A stretch of DNA of 64,000 nucleotides from an uncultured bacterium (GCA_900551245.1 URVC01000004.1:62001-126000); one strand, 5' to 3'; positions 52,499 through 61,871 are shown, counted from the stretch's first letter. The notes: generated by a model not told the origin, from the letters alone. Made by a program: numbers and translations.

Positions 52499-54586
52499 GT
52501 GAACAAAATTTTAAAGGTAAAAGATATCGCAAAACAGTACGGCGTCCCGGCCCGGACCATTCTGGAAGAGCTGGCCGGTCAGGGCATCGAAACGCCGGAC
52601 GCGGAAAACAGTGTCATTCCGGAAGACATGGTCGAGCTGGTCGAATCCTACTTCGCCGACCTTTTCGAGGCGGATGAAACCGCCATGCCCAAATCCAACC
52701 GCAAGGGCGGCGCGCCGAAAAAAGGCGGCTCCAAAAAGGATGACTCCCACAACAAACGGCAGTCGTCAGCCCCGGGTCGCTCCGGCGGGAAAGCTCCTCA
52801 GAGCACCTCTTCGGCAGTCTCCGGCGGGAAGCTGACCCTGCCGGCGCCGATCCTGGTCAAAACCCTCGCCGAAGCGGTGGGCAAGCGGCCGAATGAACTC
52901 ATCACCGACCTGATCAAACTCGGCGAACTCGCCGGCATCAATCAGGCGATCAGCGAGGCGAACGCCAAAAAGCTCTGCGCCGGGTACGGCATCGAACTCA
53001 CCATCGGCGCGCCGCCGAAACCGGCCGCACCGCCGCCGCCGGCGAAGCCGAAGCCGGAAGACAACCCGGCCTTCCTCAAGGAGCGGCCGCCGGTGGTCAC
53101 CTTCATGGGGCACGTCGACCACGGCAAAACCTCGCTGCAGGATGCGATCCGCCACACGCATGTGACCGATGGGGAAGCGGGGGCGATCACCCAGCACATC
53201 GGTGCGTCGACCATCAACTACAAGGGGAAGAACATCACCTTCATCGACACCCCCGGACACGCGGCCTTCACCAGCATGCGCGCCCGCGGCGCCAATGTGA
53301 CCGACCTGGTCATTCTGGTGGTCTCCGCGACGGAGGGCTTCAAGCCGCAGACCGTCGAAGCGATGAATCATGCACTGGCGGCGAAGGTTCCGATCATCGT
53401 GGCGATCAACAAGATCGACCTGCCGGATGCGGATCCGGACAAGGTGCTGCTCCACATGCAGCAGCACAATCTTTCGAGCGAAGACTGGGGCGGCACCGTC
53501 GGAACCGTCCGGGTGTCGGCCAAGACCGGCAAAGGTCTGCCCGACCTGCTCGAACGCATTCTCATTGAAGCGGAAATGCTCGAGCTCAAGGCCAATCCGC
53601 GGCGTCCCGCCTCGGGCGTGGTCCTCGAAGCGCAGCTGGAGAACGGCCTCGGCCCCACCGCCAGCGTCCTCGTGCAGGACGGAACCCTGCGGGTCGGCGA
53701 TGTCGTGCTCTGCGGCGAACACTACGGCAAGGTGCGCACATTGATCAACGACAAGGGCGAGCGGGTCAAGTCCGCCGGCCCGAGCATGCCGGTCAAGGTG
53801 GTCGGCATCAACGGCGTGCCGGAAGCAGGCGACCATCTCGAAATCTTCGAATCGGAAAAGGCGGCGCGCGCGGAATCCGAACGCCGCATCGCCGACAAGC
53901 GCGGCCACATGCTGGCCACCAGCGCGATTGCGACCGCGGAGGACCTCTTCAGCAAACTCAATGCGGAAGGGCGCAACACGCTGAACATCATCATCAAATC
54001 CGATGTGAAGGGTTCGGGGGAAGCCATTGCGCAGTCGCTCAACCAGCTCCCGTCGGAAAAGATCAAGGCCGAAGTGATCGCCAACGCGGTCGGCCCGATC
54101 ACCGAGAACGACATTTCGCTCGCGGCGGCGACCAATGCGATCGTCATCGGATTCCACGTCCGGGTCAATCCCGGCGTCAACGATCTGGCCAAGAAGCAGC
54201 ATGTTGAAATCCGCCTCTACAGCATCATCTACGAACTGCTCGAGGACATCACCGACGCCCTCGCCGGCAAACTCGAACCGGAAAAGCGCGAAAAGGTGAT
54301 CGGCGAAGCGAAGATTCTTCAGATTTTCGAACTCTCCAAGGGGCCGAAGATCTGCGGCTGTCTGGTGGAGTCCGGCGTGGTCAGAGTCGGCGCCAAGGCG
54401 CGGGTCCGCCGCGACAAGGAGCTGATCTACAACGGAGAGGTCGCCAGTCTGCGCCGCTTCCACGACGACGTCAAGGAGGTCAAGGCCGGTCTCGAATGCG
54501 GCATCCGCCTCGACAACTTCGCCGATTTTGTCGAAGGCGACGAAATCGAACTGTATGAAATCGAACTCAAGAAGGCGACGCTCTGA
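52499..54586 (+). CDS. infB: Translation initiation factor IF-2
   Basis: IF-2 is the GTPase that brings initiator tRNA to the 30S subunit and promotes subunit joining. The 695-residue protein is short for the family because its N-terminal region is small: an IF2-N domain (LKVKDIAKQYGVPARTILEE), a Lys/Gly/Ser-rich linker, then a second IF2-N-like domain. The G domain has GHVDHGKTS near residue 203, DTPGHAAF and NKID, followed by domains II, III and IV. The start is a GTG with a perfect AGGAGGTGA upstream. It begins 24 bp after nusA. Confidence 0.97.
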   Translation: MNKILKVKDIAKQYGVPARTILEELAGQGIETPDAENSVIPEDMVELVESYFADLFEADETAMPKSNRKGGAPKKGGSKKDDSHNKRQSSAPGRSGGKAPQSTSSAVSGGKLTLPAPILVKTLAEAVGKRPNELITDLIKLGELAGINQAISEANAKKLCAGYGIELTIGAPPKPAAPPPPAKPKPEDNPAFLKERPPVVTFMGHVDHGKTSLQDAIRHTHVTDGEAGAITQHIGASTINYKGKNITFIDTPGHAAFTSMRARGANVTDLVILVVSATEGFKPQTVEAMNHALAAKVPIIVAINKIDLPDADPDKVLLHMQQHNLSSEDWGGTVGTVRVSAKTGKGLPDLLERILIEAEMLELKANPRRPASGVVLEAQLENGLGPTASVLVQDGTLRVGDVVLCGEHYGKVRTLINDKGERVKSAGPSMPVKVVGINGVPEAGDHLEIFESEKAARAESERRIADKRGHMLATSAIATAEDLFSKLNAEGRNTLNIIIKSDVKGSGEAIAQSLNQLPSEKIKAEVIANAVGPITENDISLAAATNAIVIGFHVRVNPGVNDLAKKQHVEIRLYSIIYELLEDITDALAGKLEPEKREKVIGEAKILQIFELSKGPKICGCLVESGVVRVGAKARVRRDKELIYNGEVASLRRFHDDVKEVKAGLECGIRLDNFADFVEGDEIELYEIELKKATL

Positions 54587-54621
54587 CGAGCGCTCCTTCT
54601 TTCAGCAGAAAGGGGTGACCC

Positions 54622-54984
54622 ATGGCCGAAAAAGTCGACCGGTTGACCCGGGTCAATGAACTGCTCAAGCGGGAACTCGCCGAGGCAATTGAACGGGGAT
54701 TGATCTCCGCGCCGGGGGTTCTGGTTTCGGTAACGGAAGTGCATGCGAGCGTTGACTTGCGCAATGCGACCGTCTACATCAGCATTTTCGGCGCGGACTC
54801 CGCCCGGAAGCACAAGATCATGCGCGAGCTCAACGAACAGCGGCTCGATTTCCAGCACCGGCTGGCGCGGGTTCTCGCCTTCAAGCATACGCCGGTGCTC
54901 GATTTCCGGCTCGATATGCGGACCGAACTCGGCGACCGGGTGCTGGAGCTGCTCAACGAAGAGGATTCCAACCGCGATGCATGA
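54622..54984 (+). CDS. rbfA: Ribosome-binding factor A
   Basis: RbfA assists late maturation of the 30S subunit. The 120 residues have the family beginning RVNELLKRELAEAIERG (preceded by DRLT), then VSVTEVHASVDLRNATVYIS and the C-terminal TPVLDFRLDMRTELGDRVLE. The KH-like fold and the place between infB and the DHH gene agree. Start ATG 54622 follows AAAGGGG. The stop overlaps the next start by eight bases. Confidence 0.95.
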   Translation: MAEKVDRLTRVNELLKRELAEAIERGLISAPGVLVSVTEVHASVDLRNATVYISIFGADSARKHKIMRELNEQRLDFQHRLARVLAFKHTPVLDFRLDMRTELGDRVLELLNEEDSNRDA

Positions 54985-55990
54985 GCTCTGCACTCCCGGC
55001 GACGCGGCGGCGAAACTCGCGGCGGCGGAACGGATTCTGATCCTCACCCATGTGAAACCGGATGGCGACGCGGTCGGTTCCGCCCTCGGCATGCAGAAGT
55101 TTCTGCGCGATACGGGCAAACAGGCTGACGCGTTTTTTCCGGCGCCGCTGCCGCAGCGCTATCTCTGGATGACCGAAGGGAATGCGCCGCTCCCGTCTCT
55201 GAGCCGGGAACAGGCCGCCGCCTGTGATCTCGTGCTGGTGCTCGACTGTGCAAGTCCGCTCCGCATCGCGGGGGGCGACGACCTCGACTGGGAGTTTTTG
55301 CAGACCCTTCCAGTGCTCAATGTGGATCACCACGGCGGGAACACGGTCGAAGCGGGCAGCAACCTGGTCGACTCGAAAGCGGCGGCGGCGAGCCTGCTCG
55401 CGGCGGAAATCGCCTTTGCGTCCGGCCGGGAGCTCTCCCGGGGCGCGGCGACCGCATGGCTGCTCGGCCTCATCACCGACACCGGCGGCTTCCGCTTCAC
55501 CAACACCGACGGCCGGGCCTTGCGGATTGCGGCACGGCTGCTCGACTGCGGTGCGGAACTGGAAAAGATCAACAACGCGGTCTTCTTCAGCAAACCGCGC
55601 AACCAGCAGGAGTTTGAAGCGGACCTGCTTCAAAACCACCTGAAATTCGCCTTCGACGGAAAATTCGTCTACGCCTGGCTGCCGGAGGAACTCTTCGCCG
55701 CCTATCACTTCGACATGCGCGACGGCGAAGGCGTGATCGACCTGCTGCGTGAACTGGAAGGAGCGGTGATCGTCGCCCTCTTCTACCGCCGCGGCGATGC
55801 GTTTAAAGTTTCGCTCCGCAGCAAGGATTCCCGCTATCCGGTCGGCCCGATGGCGCGCGCCCTCGGCGGCGGCGGCCACGACATGGCCGCGGGAATCACG
55901 CTCGTCCTCCCCGATTCCGGAGCGGTGGAAACTCTGCTATGCCAGGAGGTCGGCAAGCTGCTCGACACTGGTACACCAAAGGATATCTGA
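54977..55990 (+). CDS. nrnA: DHH/DHHA1 phosphoesterase, NrnA-like oligoribonuclease/pAp phosphatase
   Basis: NrnA-type enzymes degrade short RNA and pAp using two Mn ions. The 337-residue protein has all DHH motifs: LTHVKPDGDAVGSALG, LVLDCAS, the NVDHH signature and GLITDTGGFRF. The C-terminal DHHA1 domain ends with GGGGHDMAAG. Its place between rbfA and truB is common in bacteria. ATG 54977 lies within the end of rbfA and is preceded by AGAGGA. Its stop codon overlaps the truB start (TGATG). Confidence 0.93.
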   Translation: MHELCTPGDAAAKLAAAERILILTHVKPDGDAVGSALGMQKFLRDTGKQADAFFPAPLPQRYLWMTEGNAPLPSLSREQAAACDLVLVLDCASPLRIAGGDDLDWEFLQTLPVLNVDHHGGNTVEAGSNLVDSKAAAASLLAAEIAFASGRELSRGAATAWLLGLITDTGGFRFTNTDGRALRIAARLLDCGAELEKINNAVFFSKPRNQQEFEADLLQNHLKFAFDGKFVYAWLPEELFAAYHFDMRDGEGVIDLLRELEGAVIVALFYRRGDAFKVSLRSKDSRYPVGPMARALGGGGHDMAAGITLVLPDSGAVETLLCQEVGKLLDTGTPKDI

Positions 55991-56754
55991 TGCGCTACAA
56001 TCCCAAAAAACACCGTCTTCCCCCCTTCACCAGCTCCGGCGTGCTGCTGGTGGACAAGCCGAAGGAGTGGACCAGCTTCGACGTGGTGAACTTCGTCCGC
56101 TCCCGTTTCAACGTGCCGAAGGTCGGCCATTGCGGAACGCTCGACCCGGCGGCGACCGGCCTGCTCGTGCTGGTGCTCGGGAAATTCACTCAGCTGAGCT
56201 CCAAATTCAGCGGAGAGGACAAGACCTATGAAGCGACGCTCCAGCTCGGGCTGGAGACCGACTCCTTCGACCTCGACGGCACCGTCGTCGCCGAACACGA
56301 CTGGTCCGGCGTGACGGAGGAACAGCTCCGCGCCGTCCTCGCCGGGTTCGTCGGCGAACAGGAGCAGATGCCGCCGATGGTCTCCGCCGTCAAAAAGGAC
56401 GGGAAAAAGCTTTATGAACTCGCCCGCGAAGGGGTGGAGGTCGAACGGGAGAGCAAACCGATCACCATCTTTTCGCTCGACATCACCCGTTGCGAGCTGC
56501 CGTTCTGCGACTTCACACTGCACTGCTCCAAAGGGACCTACGTGCGTTCCCTCTGCTCGGACGCGGGGAAGAAACTCGGCTGCGGCGGCACGCTGGCGGC
56601 TCTGCGCCGCACCCGCAGCGGACAGTTCAACATTGAGGACGCCATCACGGTCGATCAGCTCAAGGAGTTCGATCAGGCGGCGCTCGAGATCCACATCCGG
56701 AACTTCCTCTATGAAAAACTTTCCAGAATCGCGGGGGTGAATCATGCCGGATAA
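55990..56754 (+). CDS. truB: tRNA pseudouridine-55 synthase
   Basis: TruB makes pseudouridine 55 in the T-loop of tRNAs. The 254 residues contain SGVLLVDKPKEWTSFDVVN, the catalytic motif GHCGTLDPAATGLL with nucleophile D52, and the later blocks MPPMVSAVKKDGKKLYELAR and CSKGTYVRSLCSDAGKKLG. There is no PUA domain, giving a rather short form. Start ATG 55990 overlaps the previous stop and follows AAAGGA. An upstream in-frame codon (55939) would overlap nrnA by 50 bp and is unlikely. Confidence 0.96.
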   Translation: MRYNPKKHRLPPFTSSGVLLVDKPKEWTSFDVVNFVRSRFNVPKVGHCGTLDPAATGLLVLVLGKFTQLSSKFSGEDKTYEATLQLGLETDSFDLDGTVVAEHDWSGVTEEQLRAVLAGFVGEQEQMPPMVSAVKKDGKKLYELAREGVEVERESKPITIFSLDITRCELPFCDFTLHCSKGTYVRSLCSDAGKKLGCGGTLAALRRTRSGQFNIEDAITVDQLKEFDQAALEIHIRNFLYEKLSRIAGVNHAG

Positions 56755-58210
56755 CGATGTTCCGCTCAAAGCGATTGAAGAGGCGGTGGAATCGCTCCTG
56801 CCCGCCGCCGCGGGCGGCGATTTCACCATGCAGGCGGTACTCAAGGCGGTTGGAGCGGGCAGATCGCAGAAACTGCAGGAGCGGATTGAACGCTTCCTCG
56901 ACGGCGACGGCCGCTTCTTTTCCGACGGCCGGGGGAGCTTCCGGCTGAAGAGCGGTTTCTTCCGCAACTTTGCGTTCCCGATCACGCCGGATGCGTGGGA
57001 GATCGAGAACGGAATTCTTTTCCCCGGTCACCGGTTCGCCCCCTTCATCGCGCCGGAAATCTTCCCCAGCGAAGTGCACTTCACCGCCGCGGACGGCTCG
57101 GAACCGGGACGGCACGAGGTGACCGCCCCCCTGTCGCAGGTGTTTCACTACCATCTGCTGCTCGGCTCGGAGCAGGTGTTCGACTTCTTCCTCGCCGATT
57201 CCCCGGCAAACGCCGGAATCCGGAACTCCGCGAAACCGACGGATCTGGTGACGCTCAACGTCTTCGACCTCGGCGCATTCTACCGCGAACACGACTTCCG
57301 GAAGGGCGACGCGCTGCTCTGCAAGGTGCTCGACTACGACGCCGGCTGTGTGGAGTTCCGCTACCTGCCGGGCGACGAACGCAAGGAGAACGATCTGGCC
57401 GCCTTCGTACAGCAGTTCGACAAGGCGCTCGACCTGGTGATCGACCGCTTTGAAAACTATCTGGAAATTCCGGAACAGCTCTGCTGGGCCTGCTACTGCG
57501 GCCGGGAATTTCTCCCGCCGGCGGAGCGCGCCGCTTCGTGCGACGAATATCTGCACCGCACCGGAGCCATTGAACTGCGCTGTGACGGCGACCATACGGT
57601 GCTCGACCGCCGCCAGACCGAAACCGATGACGAATACCAGCCGGAACTGCCGGAGGGCATGCGCTTTTCCCGCGGCGAAACCGCCGAAATCACCGCGATG
57701 CTCCGGGAGATCGGTTCGCCGCTTTCGCCGGTGGAGATCGACAGCTTCATTCTCGACAACTGCTACGCCCGCGAACTGGAGTTCGAGGATTTCTTCGCGC
57801 GGGCGTTCGGGCGGGAAAAACTCCACTTCGTCGACGAAGGGCAGCAGGCGGTCTTCTACAACTACATCGAAGACCGCTTCGAAGAGCTGACCGGCAACTA
57901 CAACCGGGTGGACGATGAACTCAAGGCGCCGTTGCGCTCGACCATCATGGAACTGGTCGGTGACCGGCTCGAATTCTTCGACTTTCTCGAATCGACCGGC
58001 GAAAAACTCGACCAGCTTCCGAAAGAGAAGGTCCACCGCCTCGCGGAGGTTTCGATGCAGCTGGTGGAAATTTTGAAGATGCTGAACGATCCGCGCTTCA
58101 CACCGGATGAAACGGAACTGGATCAGCTGACCGAAACGGTCGAACAGCGGGCCGACGATCAGGAGGCGCTGATCGCGGAACTCTCCGACAGCGTCGCCAA
58201 AGAGGAATGA
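56744..58210 (+). CDS. Uncharacterised 488-residue protein coupled to truB
   Basis: I do not recognise this soluble protein. It has no signal peptide or membrane segment. The N-terminal 60 residues look like a winged-helix (AVLKAVGAGRSQKLQERIER, DGRFFSDGRGSFRLKSGFF). The middle is mixed alpha/beta with Trp/Cys block CWACYCGRE. The last 190 residues are acidic and helical, ending EQRADDQEALIAELSDSVAK. It overlaps truB by 11 bp and is therefore probably part of the nusA operon. The frame is long, GC-rich and has a start at good position. A role around RNA or translation is inferred only from location. Confidence 0.82.
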   Translation: MPDNDVPLKAIEEAVESLLPAAAGGDFTMQAVLKAVGAGRSQKLQERIERFLDGDGRFFSDGRGSFRLKSGFFRNFAFPITPDAWEIENGILFPGHRFAPFIAPEIFPSEVHFTAADGSEPGRHEVTAPLSQVFHYHLLLGSEQVFDFFLADSPANAGIRNSAKPTDLVTLNVFDLGAFYREHDFRKGDALLCKVLDYDAGCVEFRYLPGDERKENDLAAFVQQFDKALDLVIDRFENYLEIPEQLCWACYCGREFLPPAERAASCDEYLHRTGAIELRCDGDHTVLDRRQTETDDEYQPELPEGMRFSRGETAEITAMLREIGSPLSPVEIDSFILDNCYARELEFEDFFARAFGREKLHFVDEGQQAVFYNYIEDRFEELTGNYNRVDDELKAPLRSTIMELVGDRLEFFDFLESTGEKLDQLPKEKVHRLAEVSMQLVEILKMLNDPRFTPDETELDQLTETVEQRADDQEALIAELSDSVAKEE

Positions 58211-58272
58211 AGATACGCCGGACGGCGGGGACGCTCCGCCTCCCCGGCAGAGAACAGGACAGGAGATACAAT

Positions 58273-59853
58273 ATGACGAAACGAATTCTGGCGAGCGGCA
58301 ACGAAGCCATCGCAATGGCCGCCTTCGACTGCGGCGTCAACCTCGGGACCGGGTATCCCGGTACTCCGTCGTCGGAAATTCTCGATCAATTCAATAAGGA
58401 GGGCGGCTGTGCGCAGTGGGCGCCCAACGAGAAGGCGGCGCTCGAAGTCGCCATCGGCGCGGCCTTCGCCAACGGCCGGGCGCTGGTGACGATGAAGCAC
58501 GTCGGACTCAACGTGGCCGCCGACCCGCTGTTCACCATCGCCTACTCCGGCACGCCGGGCGGGCTGGTGATCGTCAGCGCGGACGATCCCGGCATGGCCT
58601 CCAGCCAGAACGAACAGGACAACCGCCGCTACGCCGTCGCCGCCGGAGTGCCGATGCTCGAACCGGCCGACTCGCAGGAGTGCTACGATTTCACGATCCG
58701 CGCATTCGAGCTCTCTGAACAGTACCGGCGGCCGATTCTGCTCCGGGTCACCACCCGCGTCTGCCACTCCAAATGCATCCTTCAGCGGCGTGACGCGCTG
58801 CGGAAAGCCGCGGCGGGACACTTCGACAAAGATCCGAAGAGCAACGTGATGATTCCGGCCTACGCCCGGATCGCCCACCGCAAACTCCGCGCCACACTGC
58901 ACGAGCTGGAAAAACTCAACGAGCGCGGCGAATTCACCCGTCTGGTCAAGGGCGGCCGCGAACTCGGCGTCATCACCTCGGGAATCAGCTTCCAGCACGT
59001 CTGCGACGCCGCCCCGGAGGCGTCGATCCTCAAGCTCGGCATGACCTATCCGCTGCCGATGGAGACAATCCGCAAATTCGCCGCCTCGGTGGATCGCTGT
59101 GTCGTGGTCGAAGAGGGAGATCCGGTGCTGGTCGACGCAATCCGCGCCGCCGGAATTCCGGTGGAAGGCAAAGATGAGATGTTCCGCTTCGGCGAACTCA
59201 ACGTCAAACGGGTGCGCAATCTGCTCGCCGGCGATCTCACGCCGGAGAGCGCGCCGCCGGCGGGTAAACCGCCGCAGCTGTGCATCGGCTGCCCGCACCG
59301 GAAGTCCTATGAGACGCTGCGCGACCTCGGCTGCATCGTCTCCGGCGACATCGGCTGCTACACGCTCGGCGTACTGCCCCCCTTCGAAGCGGTGGATACC
59401 TGCGTCTGCATGGGCGCCTCGATCACCGTGGGGCTGGGCATGCGCCGGGTCCTGCCGGAGAAGGAGGCGCGCCGGGTGGTCAGCGTGATCGGCGACAGCA
59501 CCTTCCTGCACACCGGCATCAACGGCATCGTCGAGATGGTCTACAACCGCCCGGCGACCGGTCACCTGGTGATCATTCTGGACAACAGCACCACCGCGAT
59601 GACCGGCCTTCAGGAGCATCCGGGAACCGGACGCCGGCTCGACCACACCCCGGCGCCGCAGGTGAAGATCGAAGATGTGGTGCGCGGCATCGGCGTCGAC
59701 CATGTCGATGTGGTTGACTCCACCGCCGATCAGGAGAAGTTCCGCGAGCTGGTCAAGGAGCGGCTGGCGGGGAACGACTGCAGCGTCATCATCGCCCGGC
59801 GCCCGTGCATTCTCGCGCTGGCGAAAATCAAGTCATACGGGGAGAAGAAATAA
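58273..59853 (+). CDS. iorA: Indolepyruvate:ferredoxin oxidoreductase alpha subunit, lacking the ferredoxin domain
   Basis: IorA, with IorB, oxidatively decarboxylates arylpyruvates to aryl-acetyl-CoA, or runs the reaction in reverse, with thiamine diphosphate. The 526 residues contain the TPP/pyrimidine domain (LASGNEAIAMAAFDCGVNLG, YPGTPSSEI, QWAPNEKAALEVAIG), CIGCPHRKSYETL, the TPP-binding GDIGCYTLG and MGASITVGLG with VIGDSTFLHTG and LDNSTTAMTGLQ. It ends at RRPCILALAKIKSYGEKK, where typical IorA continues with about 80 residues carrying two 4Fe-4S motifs; these are absent. AGGAG precedes ATG 58273. Confidence 0.94.
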   Translation: MTKRILASGNEAIAMAAFDCGVNLGTGYPGTPSSEILDQFNKEGGCAQWAPNEKAALEVAIGAAFANGRALVTMKHVGLNVAADPLFTIAYSGTPGGLVIVSADDPGMASSQNEQDNRRYAVAAGVPMLEPADSQECYDFTIRAFELSEQYRRPILLRVTTRVCHSKCILQRRDALRKAAAGHFDKDPKSNVMIPAYARIAHRKLRATLHELEKLNERGEFTRLVKGGRELGVITSGISFQHVCDAAPEASILKLGMTYPLPMETIRKFAASVDRCVVVEEGDPVLVDAIRAAGIPVEGKDEMFRFGELNVKRVRNLLAGDLTPESAPPAGKPPQLCIGCPHRKSYETLRDLGCIVSGDIGCYTLGVLPPFEAVDTCVCMGASITVGLGMRRVLPEKEARRVVSVIGDSTFLHTGINGIVEMVYNRPATGHLVIILDNSTTAMTGLQEHPGTGRRLDHTPAPQVKIEDVVRGIGVDHVDVVDSTADQEKFRELVKERLAGNDCSVIIARRPCILALAKIKSYGEKK

Positions 59854-59854
59854 G

Positions 59855-60337
59855 ATGGAAAAGACCACCAACGTCACCGTCGCCGGTCTCGGCGGACAGG
59901 GAGTTCTGACGGTTACGGATATTCTTGCGGAGGTGCTCTTCCGCGCCGGATTCGACGTCAAGAAGAGTGAAGTGCACGGCATGAGCCAGCGCGGCGGCTC
60001 GGTTTCGAGCGAGGTGCGTTTCGGCAAGGCGGTCGCCAGCCCGATGGTTCCGGAAGGGGAGAGCGACTATCTCATCGTGATGGAGCCGACGCAGGTCGAA
60101 GTCAACCAGTACAAACTTCGTCCGGGCGGGGTGCTGATCACCACCGCCGATGTGCCGACGGAAAAGCTCAAGAATCCGAAGGCGCTCAACACGATGATGC
60201 TGGGCGCGCTCTCGGCGCATCTGGGGGTCGATCACGCGCTGTGGCTCGAGGTGATCAAGGAGTTTCTGCCGCAGAAGCTGCACGAGCTGAACCTTGAAAT
60301 GTTCGAACTCGGCCGGCAGGCGGCCCTGAAGAAATAA
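59855..60337 (+). CDS. iorB: Indolepyruvate:ferredoxin oxidoreductase beta (gamma-like) subunit
   Basis: The 160-residue protein is the small partner of IorA. It has the signature NVTVAGLGGQGVLTVTDILA at the N-terminus, KKSEVHGMSQRGGSVSSEVR and then the coenzyme A-domain elements ALNTMMLGALSA and FLPQKLHELNLEMFELGR. It starts one base after the iorA stop, so the two are translationally coupled. It is shorter than fused forms and complete. Confidence 0.94.
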   Translation: MEKTTNVTVAGLGGQGVLTVTDILAEVLFRAGFDVKKSEVHGMSQRGGSVSSEVRFGKAVASPMVPEGESDYLIVMEPTQVEVNQYKLRPGGVLITTADVPTEKLKNPKALNTMMLGALSAHLGVDHALWLEVIKEFLPQKLHELNLEMFELGRQAALKK

Positions 60338-60353
60338 ACAGGAGAGCGTAATC

Positions 60354-60779
60354 ATGCCGATCAAACAGTTGTCGCTTTTCGTGGAAAATCAGCCCGGCAG
60401 CCTGAGCAAGGTCTGCCAGGTGCTGAAGGAGAACCGGATCAACATCAGCACGCTGTCCCTGGCCGACACCCGGGAATACGGCATTCTCCGGCTGCTGATT
60501 CAGGAGTATGAACGCGCCCGGGATGTGCTGGAAAAGGCAGGCTACGTGGTCAAGGTGACCGACGTTCTCGCGCTGACGGTTCCGGATCACCCGGGCGGTC
60601 TTGCCGACACCCTGGCGATTCTCGACAAGCATGCGCTTTCGGTGGAATACATGTACGCCTTCACCTACGGCCGCAGCAACAAGGCGATCATCGTCTTCCG
60701 CTTTGAAAATCCGGAAAAGGCGATCGCGATGCTGAAAGACGAGCCGATTGAACTGGTCCGGGCGGAAGAGCTGTTTTAA
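60354..60779 (+). CDS. Tandem ACT-domain protein
   Basis: The 141 residues consist of two ACT domains, small folds that bind amino acids: QLSLFVENQPGSLSKVCQVL at the start and VLALTVPDHPGGLADTLAIL from about residue 70. The second is followed by SNKAIIVFRFENPEKAI. Such proteins often sit beside iorAB and phenylacetate-CoA ligase genes and may sense aromatic amino acids. ACAGGAG precedes ATG 60354, 16 bp after iorB. The ligand is not proven. Confidence 0.93.
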   Translation: MPIKQLSLFVENQPGSLSKVCQVLKENRINISTLSLADTREYGILRLLIQEYERARDVLEKAGYVVKVTDVLALTVPDHPGGLADTLAILDKHALSVEYMYAFTYGRSNKAIIVFRFENPEKAIAMLKDEPIELVRAEELF

Positions 60780-60800
60780 CCGAAGAACTCAACAGAGAAA

Positions 60801-61817
60801 ATGTCTCGGTTCGTTATTCCCAACCGGATTTTCGACCCGGCCGCGGAATGCATGCCGCGTTCCGACCGGGCCGGATTGCAGGCCACCCATCTCCGCCGCG
60901 CGGTGGAACAGGCGCACAAGGTGCCGTTCTACCGCAGAAAATTCGCGGCGAAGAACATCACCCCGGATGCCATCAAGACCATCGACGACATCCGGCGCCT
61001 CCCCTTCACCACGCGAAAGGATCTGGCCGACGCCTATCCTTTCGGCTTTTTCGCGGTGCCACGCCGGGAGCTGGCCCGGATGCATACGGCGGAGGGAGCG
61101 GAAAATCAGCCGCTCTTCGTCGGTTATACCCGAAACGATCTCAAGCTCTGGAGCATGCTCTGCGCCCGGATTCTGGTGTCAGGCGGTCTCACGTCGGACC
61201 AGCTGGTGCAGGTCTCCTTCTGCTACGGGCCGCTGACCGAAGGATTCGGTCTGCACGGCGGCATTGAGCGGGTCGGAGCGGCGGTGCTGCCGGCCTCCGG
61301 CGGCGACTCCCTCCGGCAGCTGCGGCTGCTGAAGGACGCCCAGGCCGATACGCTGGTCTGCAACCCCTCGTGCGCGCTGGATCTGGCGGAAACCATCGCC
61401 CGGACCGGAACGCGCCGCAGCGAACTGGCGCTCCGGCTTCTCCACCTCGGCGGAGAACGGCTGACACCGGAGGTGCGCGGTTCGCTGGAGGAACAGCTGG
61501 GCGTGCTGGTATTCAACAACTACGGTCCACCGGAAGTGCTGGGCCCCGGCGTGGCGGGGGAATGTGCCGCGCGCTGTGGAATGCACATTCAGGAGGATCA
61601 CTTCTGCGTCGAGTGCATCCATCCGGAGACGCTCGAACCGGTCGCGGAGGGGGAGGTCGGCGAGCTGGTGCTCACCTCGCTCACGCGGGAGGCGTGTCCG
61701 GTCATCCGTTACCGGACGGGCGATCTGGTGCGGCTGAGCCGCGAAGTGTGCGCCTGCGGCCGGACGACGCTGCGCATGTGCCGGGAGATTCCGGAGGCCG
61801 CCGCCGCGTCTCTGTAA
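60801..61817 (+). CDS. Truncated phenylacetate-CoA-ligase-like protein with altered ATP motif
   Basis: PaaK-type ligases activate arylacetates to CoA thioesters. This 338-residue protein follows the family from HLRRAVEQAHKVPFYRRKF through RLPFTTRKDLADAYPFG to GELVLTSLTREACPVIRYRTGDL. Two features are wrong for an active enzyme: the usual S-S-G-T-T-G-x-P-T phosphate loop is replaced by TAEGAENQP at about 96-104, and the C-terminal adenylate-forming subdomain with the catalytic Lys (about 90-100 residues) is absent. The nucleotide sequence between this gene and prmA shows no remnant. A regulatory or binding role is possible. Confidence 0.82.
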   Translation: MSRFVIPNRIFDPAAECMPRSDRAGLQATHLRRAVEQAHKVPFYRRKFAAKNITPDAIKTIDDIRRLPFTTRKDLADAYPFGFFAVPRRELARMHTAEGAENQPLFVGYTRNDLKLWSMLCARILVSGGLTSDQLVQVSFCYGPLTEGFGLHGGIERVGAAVLPASGGDSLRQLRLLKDAQADTLVCNPSCALDLAETIARTGTRRSELALRLLHLGGERLTPEVRGSLEEQLGVLVFNNYGPPEVLGPGVAGECAARCGMHIQEDHFCVECIHPETLEPVAEGEVGELVLTSLTREACPVIRYRTGDLVRLSREVCACGRTTLRMCREIPEAAAASL

Positions 61818-61871
61818 CTTGTGTCACCACAGAATGTATGCGATCGATCATCCATACGGAAGGAGCATCTC

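Noticed and set aside
52766..54463. Minus-strand frame of 565 codons opposite infB
   Set aside because: Shadow of infB; composition artefact of GC-rich coding DNA. The same holds for the long frames opposite nusA, the hydrolases and rpoN.
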